Of a DNA stretch of 7,555 bases, positions 1 to 6,459 are shown piece by piece. Positions within the stretch are counted from its first letter, which is position 1; every line of letters starts with the position of its first letter. The notes beneath the pieces are model-generated. The model ran no database searches and had not been told where the DNA came from. It saw only the letters and a program-made list of their open reading frames with translations. The stretch spans positions 8,641-16,195 of the forward strand of contig DKAS01000070.1 of the NCBI GenBank assembly GCA_002448875.1. The letters are read 5' to 3'. The stretch comes from Proteobacteria bacterium UBA6920 (GTDB taxonomy: Bacteria; Pseudomonadota; Gammaproteobacteria; SG8-11). A program made the position numbers and the translations under genes.

Positions 1-1691
1 GTGCCGTCCTTCTGGATATTGGCGTGCACCCGCTCATTGATGAAGCGCGCCTGGTTGTCATCCACGTATTCGCCCGGCCAGGCGGTGAGCAGATAGAAAT
101 TGAGGGCAGGGCGACACTTATTGCAACCGTCGCTGGTGCGCCAGCGCAGGGCGGTCATGACGGCGGCCAGTGTCTTCAGTTGCTGGCCGGTGATGGCGCC
201 GCGTACCTCGTCATGGGTGGCATCGGTGCAGGCGCACATCGGTTTCTTGGTCGGGGTGATGGAGTAGTCTCCGCCCAGGGTAGCCGCCAGCAGGCCTTCC
301 ACCAGGCCGGTGCAGGAGCCACAGGAGGCCGATGCCTTGGTGTGGGCGCGCACGTCCTCCAGGGTGAACAGGTTTTTGCTGGTGATAGCCTTGACGATGG
401 CGCCCTTGCACACGCCATTACAACCGCAGATCTCCGCCGCGTCCGGCATCGCCGCCACCCGGGTCTTGATGTCGCCATGGCCGGCTTCCCCGAGGTGGGC
501 CTGGCCGTAAAGCAGGCGCGGCCGCAGGTCCGTGATGTCGGTGTTGTCGCGCATCAACTGGAAATACCACGTGCCGTCGATAGTGTCGCCGTACATCACC
601 GCGCCCACCAGGCGATTGCCGGCCAATACCAGTTTCTTATAGACGCCGGCGCCGGCGTCCTGCATCACCAGCTCTTCGGTGCTGTCGTTGCCGGTGAAAT
701 TGCCGGCGGAGAACACATCGATGCCGGTGACCTTGAGCTTGGTGGAGGTCATCGAACCCTCGTAGCGGGCAATGCCGTAATGGGCCAGATGGTTGGCGCA
801 CACCTTGGCCTGTTCGAACAGCGGCGCCACCAGGCCGTAGGTCTGCTGGCGGTGCTGTACGCACTCGCCCACCGCGTAGATGCGCGGGTCGTAGGTTTGC
901 AGAGTGTCATTGACGACGATGCCGCGTTCGCAGTACAGGCCGGATTTCTTCGCCAGTTCGATATTGGGGCGAATACCGACCGCCATCACGACCAGGTCGG
1001 CGGTTAGTTCGCGGCCATCCTCCAGGATCACGCCCTGTACGCGCTTCTTGCCGATGATTTCCTTGGTTACACCTTTGGTGATGAATTGCAGGCCGCGCGC
1101 TTCCAGTTCCTTGCGCAGCATGCGCGCCGCCGGTGTATCCAGTTGCCGTTCCATCAGAATGTCGGGCAGATGAATCACGGTGACTTTCATGCCCTGCTTG
1201 AGCAGGCCATTGGCCGCTTCCAGACCCAGCAGGCCGCCACCGATCACCACGGCGTGGCTGAAGGCGCGAGAGGCCTGCAACATGGTTTCTACGTCGGCAA
1301 AGTCGCGAAAGCCGATGACGCCAGGCAGATCCCTGCCGGGCACCGGCAGCATGAAGGGAGTGGAGCCGGTGGCGATGAGCAGGCGGTCGTAGACCGTGGT
1401 GGTGCCGTCGGCCGCCACCACCCGACGCGTACGACGGTCGATGTTTTCCACCGTCTTGCCGCGGAACAGGGTAATGGCGTTTTCCTCGTACCAGGCATCG
1501 TCATTGAGCACGATGTCGTTGAAACTCTTCTCGCCACAGAGGACGGGCGACAGCAAGATGCGGTTGTAATTGGTGTGCGGTTCCGCGCCATACACCGTGA
1601 TCTGATACCTGTCCGGCGCCAGCTGCAGCAGCTCCTCCACGGTGCGCATGCCTGCCATGCCGTTACCGATGACTACCAGGCTTTCCTTCAT
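1..1691 (-). CDS. nirB: Nitrite reductase [NAD(P)H] large subunit NirB, N-terminal 563 residues (gene runs off the left edge)
   Basis: Cytoplasmic siroheme enzyme subunit that reduces nitrite to ammonium with NAD(P)H. The visible part has an N-terminal FAD site (VVIGNGMAG, residues 6-14), an ATGSTP segment (107-112), an NAD(P)H-binding GGGLLG (151-156) and the AVGECVQHR segment (273-281) closing the reductase domain. Two BFD-like [2Fe-2S] regions follow: C422, C424, C457, C460, then C486, C488, C523, C526, the last pair within CNKCRPALNFYL, which is typical of NirB. The reading frame ends at the window edge in NERVHANIQKDGT, just before the siroheme/[4Fe-4S] half, which is not visible; full NirB proteins are about 800-850 residues. 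The ATG at 1691 is preceded by GGAGAG at 1702-1697. No frameshift is seen. A small subunit (nirD) and a nitrate reductase would be expected further left, outside the window. A sigma-54 promoter lies directly upstream, so nirB probably has its own transcript within the nas cluster. Confidence 0.96.
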   Translation of the reverse strand, partial: MKESLVVIGNGMAGMRTVEELLQLAPDRYQITVYGAEPHTNYNRILLSPVLCGEKSFNDIVLNDDAWYEENAITLFRGKTVENIDRRTRRVVAADGTTTVYDRLLIATGSTPFMLPVPGRDLPGVIGFRDFADVETMLQASRAFSHAVVIGGGLLGLEAANGLLKQGMKVTVIHLPDILMERQLDTPAARMLRKELEARGLQFITKGVTKEIIGKKRVQGVILEDGRELTADLVVMAVGIRPNIELAKKSGLYCERGIVVNDTLQTYDPRIYAVGECVQHRQQTYGLVAPLFEQAKVCANHLAHYGIARYEGSMTSTKLKVTGIDVFSAGNFTGNDSTEELVMQDAGAGVYKKLVLAGNRLVGAVMYGDTIDGTWYFQLMRDNTDITDLRPRLLYGQAHLGEAGHGDIKTRVAAMPDAAEICGCNGVCKGAIVKAITSKNLFTLEDVRAHTKASASCGSCTGLVEGLLAATLGGDYSITPTKKPMCACTDATHDEVRGAITGQQLKTLAAVMTALRWRTSDGCNKCRPALNFYLLTAWPGEYVDDNQARFINERVHANIQKDG

Positions 1692-1731
1692 TAGCTCTCT
1701 CCAGAAAATAGCATTCGATGTCAGGCGCTAT

Positions 1732-1747
1732 AGCAAGCCAAGTGCCA
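1732..1747 (-). promoter_or_regulatory. Sigma-54 (RpoN) promoter of nirB
   Basis: The minus strand reads TGGCACTTGGCTTGCT, a full match to the sigma-54 consensus TGGCAC-N5-TTGCW. The -24 GG lies at 1746-1745 and the -12 GC at 1734-1733, exactly 10 nt apart. Transcription would start near 1721, giving a 5' untranslated region of about 30 nt that includes the nirB ribosome binding site. A leader this short has no room for the hairpin/terminator leader that NasT-type antiterminators act on. Known biology: nitrate and nitrite assimilation genes of pseudomonads depend on RpoN and NtrC. The start site is inferred. Confidence 0.8.
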
Positions 1748-1762
1748 GTGTGCGCGTCAACG

Positions 1763-1775
1763 TAAGATACTGATT
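1763..1775 (-). promoter_or_regulatory. Candidate IHF site between enhancer and nirB promoter
   Basis: The minus strand reads AATCAGTATCTTA, one mismatch from the IHF consensus WATCAA-N4-TTR, and is preceded by an A/T run (AATAAA). It is centred about 48 bp upstream of the inferred start, between the promoter and the NtrC-like site, where a DNA bend would help enhancer contact. The consensus is loose, so position adds as much weight as sequence. A similar match sits at the equivalent place before nasA. Confidence 0.4.
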
Positions 1776-1829
1776 TTATTATGAGTATTCTGGAGGGGTT
1801 GAAAAAAGGGCGGATCAGGCTGCGCGAGC

Positions 1830-1858
1830 TTGGTGCGCACCCTGTCGGTGTGCACCAA
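1830..1858. repeat. 12-bp inverted repeat just after the kinase gene
   Basis: Arms TTGGTGCGCACC (1830-1841) and GGTGTGCACCAA (1847-1858) flank the 5-nt loop CTGTC, with one non-Watson-Crick position. In the minus-strand transcript the U-run (1863-1857) comes before the hairpin rather than after it, so it is not a standard intrinsic terminator for the kinase gene. A second U6 run lies at 1807-1802 but without a good stem directly before it. The symmetry is best explained by dimeric NtrC binding. A role in RNA stability at the 3' end of the upstream transcript remains possible. Confidence 0.6.
1836..1852 (-). promoter_or_regulatory. Candidate NtrC enhancer site for nirB
   Basis: On the plus strand this is CGCACC-CTGTC-GGTGTG, which matches the NtrC core GCAC-N7-GTGC at 7 of 8 positions (GCAC-N7-GTGT) and also keeps the inner C and G of TGCACC-N5-GGTGCA. 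It is centred near -123 relative to the inferred nirB start, a normal distance for an NtrC enhancer. It is the core of a larger palindrome at 1830-1858. Assignment to NtrC is an inference from pattern and position. Confidence 0.55.
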
Positions 1859-1870
1859 AAAAATACTGCT

Positions 1871-3547
1871 TTATCGCAGAAACAGTGCGGCCAACAGCGC
1901 CAGCAACAGCAGCAGGCTGATGGCCTGCCAGAAGCGCAGGGGATTACGCTGATACAGCGGCAAATTGCGTTGCGGCGGCGGGTTGCGCAACAGATTTTGC
2001 TCCAGTTCTATCGCTAATTCCATGGTGTCGCCGTGGCGCGCGCCGGGCTGCGTTGCGGTGGCGCGGGTGAGCAGGGCATCGACCCAGGCCGGGAGGTCCG
2101 GGCGGTAGTGGGTCAAAGGTACCCGCCGTTCGAAGCGCGGCCGGGAAAACGCCTCGATTTCCCCAAACGGATAGCGTCGGCTCCATATCCGGTATAAGGT
2201 GACTCCCAGGGCGTAGACATCGGTTTGCACGTCACCGGCGTTGCCGTTGAACATTTCCGGCGCCATATAACTGGGCGTGCCGGGAATGTCGCCGTCGTCG
2301 CCGTCCAGTCCGGGAATGCGCGCCACCCCCAGGTCCACCAGGCGCGGGCCGTCGGCGGCGAGCAACACGTTGTCCGGTTTCACGTCGCGATGAATGATAT
2401 TGCGCTTGTGCAGGGCGTAGACCGCTTTGGCCAGCGCCACGGCGATGCGCACGCCTTCCTGCAGGCCGATCGCCGGCTCCCGCAGTAAACGCTGTTCCAG
2501 AGTTTCCCCAGGATAGTACGCCAGCACTGAATACAGACAGCTGCGTCTGCCGGGTTCCAGCGGCAGCACTTCACCGACATGGGTGCTGCGTACCTGGGAG
2601 GCGATCCAGGCTTCGCGCAGAAAAGCGCGGCGGTAGCTGGCGTCGCTGGCCACCCGGGGATGGGGGAATTTGATCACCACCGTGGCGCCGCCGCGCAGGT
2701 CCTCGGCGCGAAACACCCGGCTGTAACGGCCGTCGGCCAGCACGGCCAGCAGCCGGAATTCGTCCACCGTTTCTCCCATCGCCGGCAGGTCGACTATGGG
2801 CAGGTCAGCGAAGGTGGCCTGCAGATCGAGGCGGTCGGCGGCCGGCAGGGACAGCACATCGAGGACGACAGCGCTGCAATTATCCTGGCTGCCCCGTTGC
2901 AGCGCCGCGGCGACGATACGGGAAGCGGTCTGTTCAGGCGCGTCGCGGTTGGCCAATTGCTGTTGCAGACGCGTTTGATCGAGCACGCTGTATATACCGT
3001 CGCAACACAAGAGATACCGGTCGTGAATCTGCAGGTCGACGGCGGTGTAATCCGCCACCACGCTGGGTTCCATGCCGACGGCGCGGATCAGCACATGCTG
3101 CAGGTCGGGGTGACTGTGGGTGTGGTCACGGGTCAGACAGGTAAGGATGCCGTCGCGCAGACGATACAGGCGGGTGTCGCCCACATGCACACAATGCAGG
3201 CGCCGGCCGCGCAACAGGGCGGCGGTGAACGTGGTAGCGTGACCGGCGTGTTGTGATTGATGGCGGCCCTGGGCGTGCAGCCAGCGGTTCATCGCCGTCA
3301 GCGCGCGGGCGGCCGCGCGTTCGACCGGCTGCGTTTCCGGCTGGCAGAGGAAACCCTCGACGAAGCCGCGTACCACCACTTCCGCCGCCATTCTGCCGCC
3401 GGCGCCGCTGACCCCGTCGGCCAGGGCGGCGATCAGGGTGCGGCCGGCATCCGTGGCCTGCCGCACCAGGGCAAAATCGTCATTGCTGGCGCGCGGTCCC
3501 TGCGCGCTGGCCATGCCGTGATGGACTTCCAGAATCGACTCGCTCAT
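1871..3547 (-). CDS. Fused PP2C-type protein phosphatase / Ser-Thr protein kinase with C-terminal membrane anchor
   Basis: A 558-residue protein predicted to both remove and add phosphate on Ser/Thr of protein targets. The PP2C half spans roughly residues 1-235: ASNDDF (20-25), ALADGVSG (41-48), VGDTRLYRLRDG (122-133), CDGIYSVLDQ (182-191) and DNCSAVV (222-228) supply the metal-binding aspartates. The kinase half spans about 260-500: VVIK with K293, an alpha-C glutamate in FLREAW (E312), HRDVKPDN with catalytic D388 (386-393), DLG in place of DFG (405-407) and GTPSYMAPE (423-431). The glycine loop is poor (only one Gly in ADGRYSRVF). The end, about 539-557, is a single hydrophobic helix with a final Arg, so the enzyme domains should face the cytoplasm. 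An in-frame TTG at 3604 overlaps the transporter stop (TTGA) and would add 19 residues. I prefer the ATG at 3547 because the PP2C domain starts directly after it, although neither start has a strong ribosome binding site. It is probably cotranscribed with nasA. Such fusions occur at this spot in pseudomonads; the substrate is not evident from sequence. Confidence 0.92.
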   Translation of the reverse strand: MSESILEVHHGMASAQGPRASNDDFALVRQATDAGRTLIAALADGVSGAGGRMAAEVVVRGFVEGFLCQPETQPVERAAARALTAMNRWLHAQGRHQSQHAGHATTFTAALLRGRRLHCVHVGDTRLYRLRDGILTCLTRDHTHSHPDLQHVLIRAVGMEPSVVADYTAVDLQIHDRYLLCCDGIYSVLDQTRLQQQLANRDAPEQTASRIVAAALQRGSQDNCSAVVLDVLSLPAADRLDLQATFADLPIVDLPAMGETVDEFRLLAVLADGRYSRVFRAEDLRGGATVVIKFPHPRVASDASYRRAFLREAWIASQVRSTHVGEVLPLEPGRRSCLYSVLAYYPGETLEQRLLREPAIGLQEGVRIAVALAKAVYALHKRNIIHRDVKPDNVLLAADGPRLVDLGVARIPGLDGDDGDIPGTPSYMAPEMFNGNAGDVQTDVYALGVTLYRIWSRRYPFGEIEAFSRPRFERRVPLTHYRPDLPAWVDALLTRATATQPGARHGDTMELAIELEQNLLRNPPPQRNLPLYQRNPLRFWQAISLLLLLALLAALFLR

Positions 3548-3600
3548 GGCGCCAGGGTAGTGCACCGCGGCGCACGCCGGCAAGCTGTCTGGTAATTTCG

Positions 3601-4875
3601 TCAAACGCGGGCACCGGAGACCGCGCCCCAGGTAGTGCGCCAGCGGGTCTTGACCACGCCCAGGCCGATCAAGCCTACCAACGACAGCACCACAAACACG
3701 GAGAAGCCGGCGAGAAAACCGCCGGTCGCGCCCTGGGAAATACCCAGGGTCTTGGCCAGCACGAAGCCACCCAAGCCGCCGGCGGCCCCCACCAGTCCGG
3801 TCATGACGCCGATTTCATTGCGAAAACGCAGCGGCACCAGCTGAAACACGCAGCCGTTGCCCATGCCCAGGGCGCTGGCGCCGACCAGGAAGACGGCGAC
3901 CGCAACCCACGCCATGGACGGCAATTCAAACAGGCTCCAGCCGGCGACCTTGGCGCCGTCGACCGCCATCGGCAGCGGCCCCGCGGGCAGCAGCGCCTCG
4001 GTGAAGTAGCAGATGGCCACCACCATGAACAGCAGTTGCAGCGTGCGGATGCCGCCGAAGCGGTCCGCCAGCAGGCCACCGATGGGGCGGGCCATGGATC
4101 CGGCAAAAACCACCAGCGCCGCCATCAGGCCGGCGGCGATGCCGGAAGCGTGGTACCAGTTGGTGAAGTACAGCGGCAGGGCGTTGCCCAGACCGACGAA
4201 GCCGCCGAAAGTGATGCTGTAGAAAAACATGAACCACCAGGTGTCGCGGTCGCGCAGCACCGTGCCATAGTTGGCCAGCGAAACGGGGGCGCGTTTTTCC
4301 GGCGCGTCTTTCGCCAGCACCAGGTAGATCGCCAGCACGATCACCAGCGGGATCAACAGCACGCCGAACACCGCCTGCCAGCCCCAGTGCTCCGCCATCC
4401 AGGGAATGAACATGGAGTCCAGCACCACGCCCATATTGCCGGCGCCGGCGATGCCCATGACCATGCCCTGGTACTTGGCCGGATACCAGCGGGACGCCTG
4501 CGGCAGGGCGACGGCGAAACTGGCGCCGCCCAGGCCGAGGATCACGCCCAGCATCTCTACTTCCAGCTTGGAATGCAGACCGAACAACCAGGCGTAGGCC
4601 AGGCCGAAGATCACCACCAGCTGTGCCAGGCTGCCGGTGCGTTTCGGGCCCAGGTGATCGGCCAGCATGCCCAGGGGAATGCGCAGCAGCGCGCCGGCGA
4701 GAATGGGCACAGCGACCAGGCTGAATTTTTCCTCCACCGTCATACCCAGGTCGCGGGTGATGTACAGCGACAGAGGGCCGAGCACCACCCAGACCATGAA
4801 GCTGACATCGAAATACAAGAAAGCCGACAACAGCGTCGGCCAGTGCCCTACTTTGCGAAACTCGCTCCAGTTCAT
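3601..4875 (-). CDS. nasA: Nitrate/nitrite transporter, MFS superfamily, NNP (NarK/NasA) family
   Basis: A 424-residue inner-membrane protein with about 12 hydrophobic segments that should import nitrate and possibly nitrite. Family marks: R65 in LLRIPLG (TM2) and R263 in MARPIGG (TM8), matching the two nitrate-binding arginines of NarK; the MFS loop GMLADHLGPKRTG (69-81); the first nitrate signature GAGNMG (144-149); and the second, GMGNGCVFQLVP (337-348). The ATG at 4875 is chosen because GAGGAG at 4888-4883 lies 7 nt before it and MNWSEFRKVGHWPTLL is a typical NNP start. The frame stays open to 4932, but the extra 19 residues look non-native, and that extension would reach into the sigma-54 promoter. 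It is the first gene of the unit and is followed 53 nt later by the kinase ATG (or overlapped by the alternative TTG). Note that nasA means the transporter in Pseudomonas but the nitrate reductase in Klebsiella; narK-like is an equally valid name. Confidence 0.93.
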   Translation of the reverse strand: MNWSEFRKVGHWPTLLSAFLYFDVSFMVWVVLGPLSLYITRDLGMTVEEKFSLVAVPILAGALLRIPLGMLADHLGPKRTGSLAQLVVIFGLAYAWLFGLHSKLEVEMLGVILGLGGASFAVALPQASRWYPAKYQGMVMGIAGAGNMGVVLDSMFIPWMAEHWGWQAVFGVLLIPLVIVLAIYLVLAKDAPEKRAPVSLANYGTVLRDRDTWWFMFFYSITFGGFVGLGNALPLYFTNWYHASGIAAGLMAALVVFAGSMARPIGGLLADRFGGIRTLQLLFMVVAICYFTEALLPAGPLPMAVDGAKVAGWSLFELPSMAWVAVAVFLVGASALGMGNGCVFQLVPLRFRNEIGVMTGLVGAAGGLGGFVLAKTLGISQGATGGFLAGFSVFVVLSLVGLIGLGVVKTRWRTTWGAVSGARV

Positions 4876-4927
4876 TGTTTCACTCCTCAAGATGCGGTGC
4901 GCCACCGCGTGACATGCCGGGCCTAAG

Positions 4928-4943
4928 AGCAACGCATGTGCCA
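4928..4943 (-). promoter_or_regulatory. Sigma-54 (RpoN) promoter of nasA
   Basis: The minus strand reads TGGCACATGCGTTGCT, a full match to TGGCAC-N5-TTGCW. The -24 GG is at 4942-4941 and the -12 GC at 4930-4929, separated by 10 nt. The expected start is near 4918, leaving a leader of about 42 nt before the nasA ATG. It carries the same consensus bases and N5 spacing as the nirB promoter but differs in the spacer, so the two are independent matches and not a copied block. Confidence 0.8.
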
Positions 4944-4961
4944 GATTTGTGCGTCGTAGTG

Positions 4962-4974
4962 CAACTGATTGTTA
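4962..4974 (+). promoter_or_regulatory. Candidate IHF site upstream of the nasA promoter
   Basis: CAACTGATTGTTA matches the reversed IHF consensus YAA-N4-TTGATW with one mismatch. It is centred about 50 bp upstream of the inferred nasA start, between the sigma-54 promoter and the NtrC-like sites. Support comes from this position and from the equivalent site before nirB; the sequence match alone would be weak. Confidence 0.35.
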
Positions 4975-5031
4975 GTAGAGATATTTGCGGATGTTGGGGT
5001 AAGCCGGGAGGCAGACGAGGATTCCCTGTCA

Positions 5032-5048
5032 TGCACAATGACGATGCG
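5032..5048 (-). promoter_or_regulatory. Candidate NtrC site 1 (proximal) for nasA
   Basis: TGCACAATGACGATGCG on the plus strand fits GCAC-N7-GTGC at 7 of 8 core positions (GCAC-N7-ATGC). It is centred at 5040, about 122 bp upstream of the inferred nasA start. That is almost the same distance as the nirB candidate and typical for NtrC enhancers. Confidence 0.5.
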
Positions 5049-5063
5049 TTCGCCAGCGGCAAA

Positions 5064-5080
5064 GGCACGCTTTCAGTGCA
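5064..5080 (-). promoter_or_regulatory. Candidate NtrC site 2 (distal) for nasA
   Basis: GGCACGCTTTCAGTGCA contains a perfect GCAC-N7-GTGC core. Its centre at 5072 is 32 bp from that of site 1, about three helical turns, so dimers at both sites would lie on the same DNA face. The two strong NtrC sites of E. coli glnA have the same 32-bp spacing. The site also overlaps the -35 position of the rightward promoter toward exbB. Confidence 0.55.
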
Positions 5081-5100
5081 ATAGCGCCAACCGGTATAAT
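5072..5100 (+). promoter_or_regulatory. Candidate sigma-70 promoter for exbB-exbD
   Basis: A perfect -10 hexamer TATAAT lies at 5095-5100, with a weak -35 (TTCAGT, 5072-5077) at 17-bp spacing. The discriminator GCTCGG is GC-rich. Transcription would start near 5107 and give a leader of about 200 nt before exbB. The -35 lies inside the distal NtrC-like site, so an activator or other factor may control it. Confidence 0.5.
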
Positions 5101-5106
5101 GCTCGG

Positions 5107-5306
5107 AATTGAAAAGAACCACGGGCTTTGTGGCGTCGGTCCTGGATTTTAACGGCGGTGTCTTGCGGGCCTGGAGGCGCACTGCTGGTGCGTTGTGTCG
5201 GGCCGCAACCGGCGTTCCGCTGGTCGAAAGAGAAAGCATTTAGTTCGCCCTTGTTCTGAGTCAAGAGCGAGACATCTGGGTGCAGTAGGGGGTGACGAGG
5301 CAGGGC
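5107..5306 (+). other. Presumed exbB leader, no gene recognised
   Basis: About 200 nt between the likely exbB transcription start and its ATG. I see no tRNA-like fold, no convincing protein and no riboswitch I recognise. A small stem is possible at 5178-5192 (CGCAC, loop TGCTG, GTGCG). A TTG-started frame of 44 codons (5109-5243) is open but has no ribosome binding site. Together with 4876-5106, which holds the divergent promoters, this accounts for the whole nasA-exbB gap. Confidence 0.4.
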
Positions 5307-5948
5307 ATGAGCAGTCTGACGTTTTTAGATCTGGTGAACAAGGGCGGCGTGCTGGTCTGGCCGATTTTATTTTGTTCCCTGCTCGGTACCAGCATCTTCC
5401 TCGAGCGCTATGCGCTGTACCGCAGAATTCTCAGGACGGAGAGCGACCACGAGCCGGTGTTCGCGCTGTTGTTCGCCGGCAGATACCAGGAGGCGAAGTC
5501 GGTATTGCAAGCCCCGGCCCGGACGCATGTGGTCGACCGGCGCATCCTGCTGGAAGCGCTGAACGTGACGGAGCCGGACCGCGAGACCCTGGAAATGGTG
5601 TTGGTGCACGGCGTCGAGCGCGAGATGAGCCAGCTGGGCAAACGGCTGGGCACCCTGGCGGTGCTGGCCAACGTGGCGCCGCTGCTGGGTCTGCTGGGTA
5701 CGGTGTTCGGCATGATCAAGGCATTCATGGTGGTGCAGGACATGGGCGGCAGCGTCAACGCCGCGGCGCTCGCCGGCGGCATCTGGGAGGCCATGCTGAC
5801 CACCGCCTTCGGGCTGCTGGCGGCCATTCCCCTGCTGTTCTTTCACAATCATCTGGAAGGCAAACTCAACGCCATTCAGGCCGATCTGGAAGAGACCGCG
5901 GTCACCTTCATGAAGGCCTGGGCCAAAGGCCATAATCACCGGGGATGA
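5307..5948 (+). CDS. exbB: ExbB/TolQ-family proton channel subunit
   Basis: A 213-residue inner-membrane protein of the MotA/TolQ/ExbB family, which with ExbD uses the proton gradient to power TonB-type outer-membrane transport or a related process. Three membrane segments are visible: TM1 at about 15-31 (VLVWPILFCSLLG, then FLERY), TM2 around the family signature PLLGLLGTVFGMI (125-137), and TM3 around GGIWEAMLTTAFGLLAAIP (157-175). The large loop between TM1 and TM2 is cytoplasmic. The ATG at 5307 is preceded by GAGG at 5297-5300; an in-frame GTG at 5292 would add five residues and overlaps that ribosome binding site, so it is less likely. exbD starts 6 nt after the stop, so the two are cotranscribed. 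No tonB, tolA or TonB-dependent receptor is in the window, so TolQ or a lipid-export-linked role cannot be excluded. In many gammaproteobacteria such pairs precede msbA/lpxK. Confidence 0.9.
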   Translation: MSSLTFLDLVNKGGVLVWPILFCSLLGTSIFLERYALYRRILRTESDHEPVFALLFAGRYQEAKSVLQAPARTHVVDRRILLEALNVTEPDRETLEMVLVHGVEREMSQLGKRLGTLAVLANVAPLLGLLGTVFGMIKAFMVVQDMGGSVNAAALAGGIWEAMLTTAFGLLAAIPLLFFHNHLEGKLNAIQADLEETAVTFMKAWAKGHNHRG

Positions 5949-5954
5949 GGCCGC

Positions 5955-6410
5955 ATGCGATTTCCGCCGCGTAAAAGCACCCGTCCGACGCTGCACCTCA
6001 CCGCGCTGATCGACATCGTGTTTCTGCTGCTGATCTTTTTTCTGCTGGCCAGCAATTTCGTCGAACAGCAGGGGGTCGGCATCCAGGTGCCGGAAGCCGC
6101 CAGCCGCGACAACGAGCTGCTGCCGGATATCGTCATCGATATCGATCGCGAGGGTAGAGTGTTTTTCAACGGTCTGACGGTGGATGATCACGGCTTATAC
6201 GAAATGCTGGTCCGGCGTCTGGGTGGTACGGCGGCGGGTAAGGTCGCCATCGAAGCGGATCGCCAGGTGCAATACGAGACGGTGATGCGGGTCATCGATG
6301 TGGCGAAGCTGGCGGGCACGCAGAATTTCCTGCTGGTGACCCGGCCCGCCGCGGCCGGCGCGCGGGATGTTCTCCAGCCGAATGCGGCTGGCAACATTAA
6401 AGGAAATTGA
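5955..6410 (+). CDS. exbD: ExbD/TolR-family biopolymer transport protein
   Basis: A 151-residue partner of ExbB. A short basic N-terminus (RFPPRKSTRPT) is followed by one membrane helix, LTALIDIVFLLLIFFLLAS (15-33). Its D20 matches the essential proton-carrying aspartate of ExbD/TolR. Residues from about 40 to 130 form the periplasmic domain (PDIVIDIDREGRVFFNG; AIEADRQVQYETVMRVIDVAKLAGTQNFLLVT), typical of the family. Length is slightly above E. coli ExbD. The ATG at 5955 has GAGG overlapping the exbB stop (5947-5950), so translation is probably coupled. The last 15 or so residues (AGARDVLQPNAAGNIKGN) are a variable tail. Just before its stop lies a new ribosome binding site that appears to serve a further, now truncated, operon gene. 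Confidence 0.92.
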   Translation: MRFPPRKSTRPTLHLTALIDIVFLLLIFFLLASNFVEQQGVGIQVPEAASRDNELLPDIVIDIDREGRVFFNGLTVDDHGLYEMLVRRLGGTAAGKVAIEADRQVQYETVMRVIDVAKLAGTQNFLLVTRPAAAGARDVLQPNAAGNIKGN

Positions 6411-6411
6411 A

Positions 6412-6459
6412 GTGGAAACACCGGCAAACCGGGCGCCGCCGGCGGGTAATCCCACCTAA
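6412..6459 (+). pseudogene. Possible amputated start of the gene after exbD (15 codons)
   Basis: A clear ribosome binding site (AAAGGA, 6399-6404) lies 7 nt before GTG at 6412, overlapping the end of exbD as in a tight operon. The frame reads VETPANRAPPAGNPT and stops at TAA 6457-6459, exactly where GC content falls. In many gammaproteobacteria msbA or lpxK follows an exbB-exbD pair at this point, and a Pro/Ala-rich first 15 residues would suit such a start, but 15 residues cannot identify a gene. It may instead be a chance frame. Confidence 0.35.

Noticed and set aside
24..1007. Long plus-strand open frame opposite nirB (327 codons)
   Set aside because: It is the antisense shadow of a clear nirB frame. 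Its Gly/Ala/His/Gln-rich product has no domain logic, as is common in GC-rich DNA.
1751..1760. TTGACG (minus strand 1760-1755) as a sigma-70 -35 box for nirB
   Set aside because: No reasonable -10 hexamer lies 16-18 bp downstream, while the perfect sigma-54 promoter occupies that space.
4036..4926. Long plus-strand open frame opposite the transporter (296 codons)
   Set aside because: The His/Gln-rich product is the reverse reading of membrane-segment codons. No ribosome binding site and no recognisable domain.
5109..5243. A TTG-started frame of 44 codons in the exbB leader
   Set aside because: No ribosome binding site, the start would lie almost at the transcription start, and the product resembles no family I know. 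Mapped ribosome footprints would be needed to revive it.
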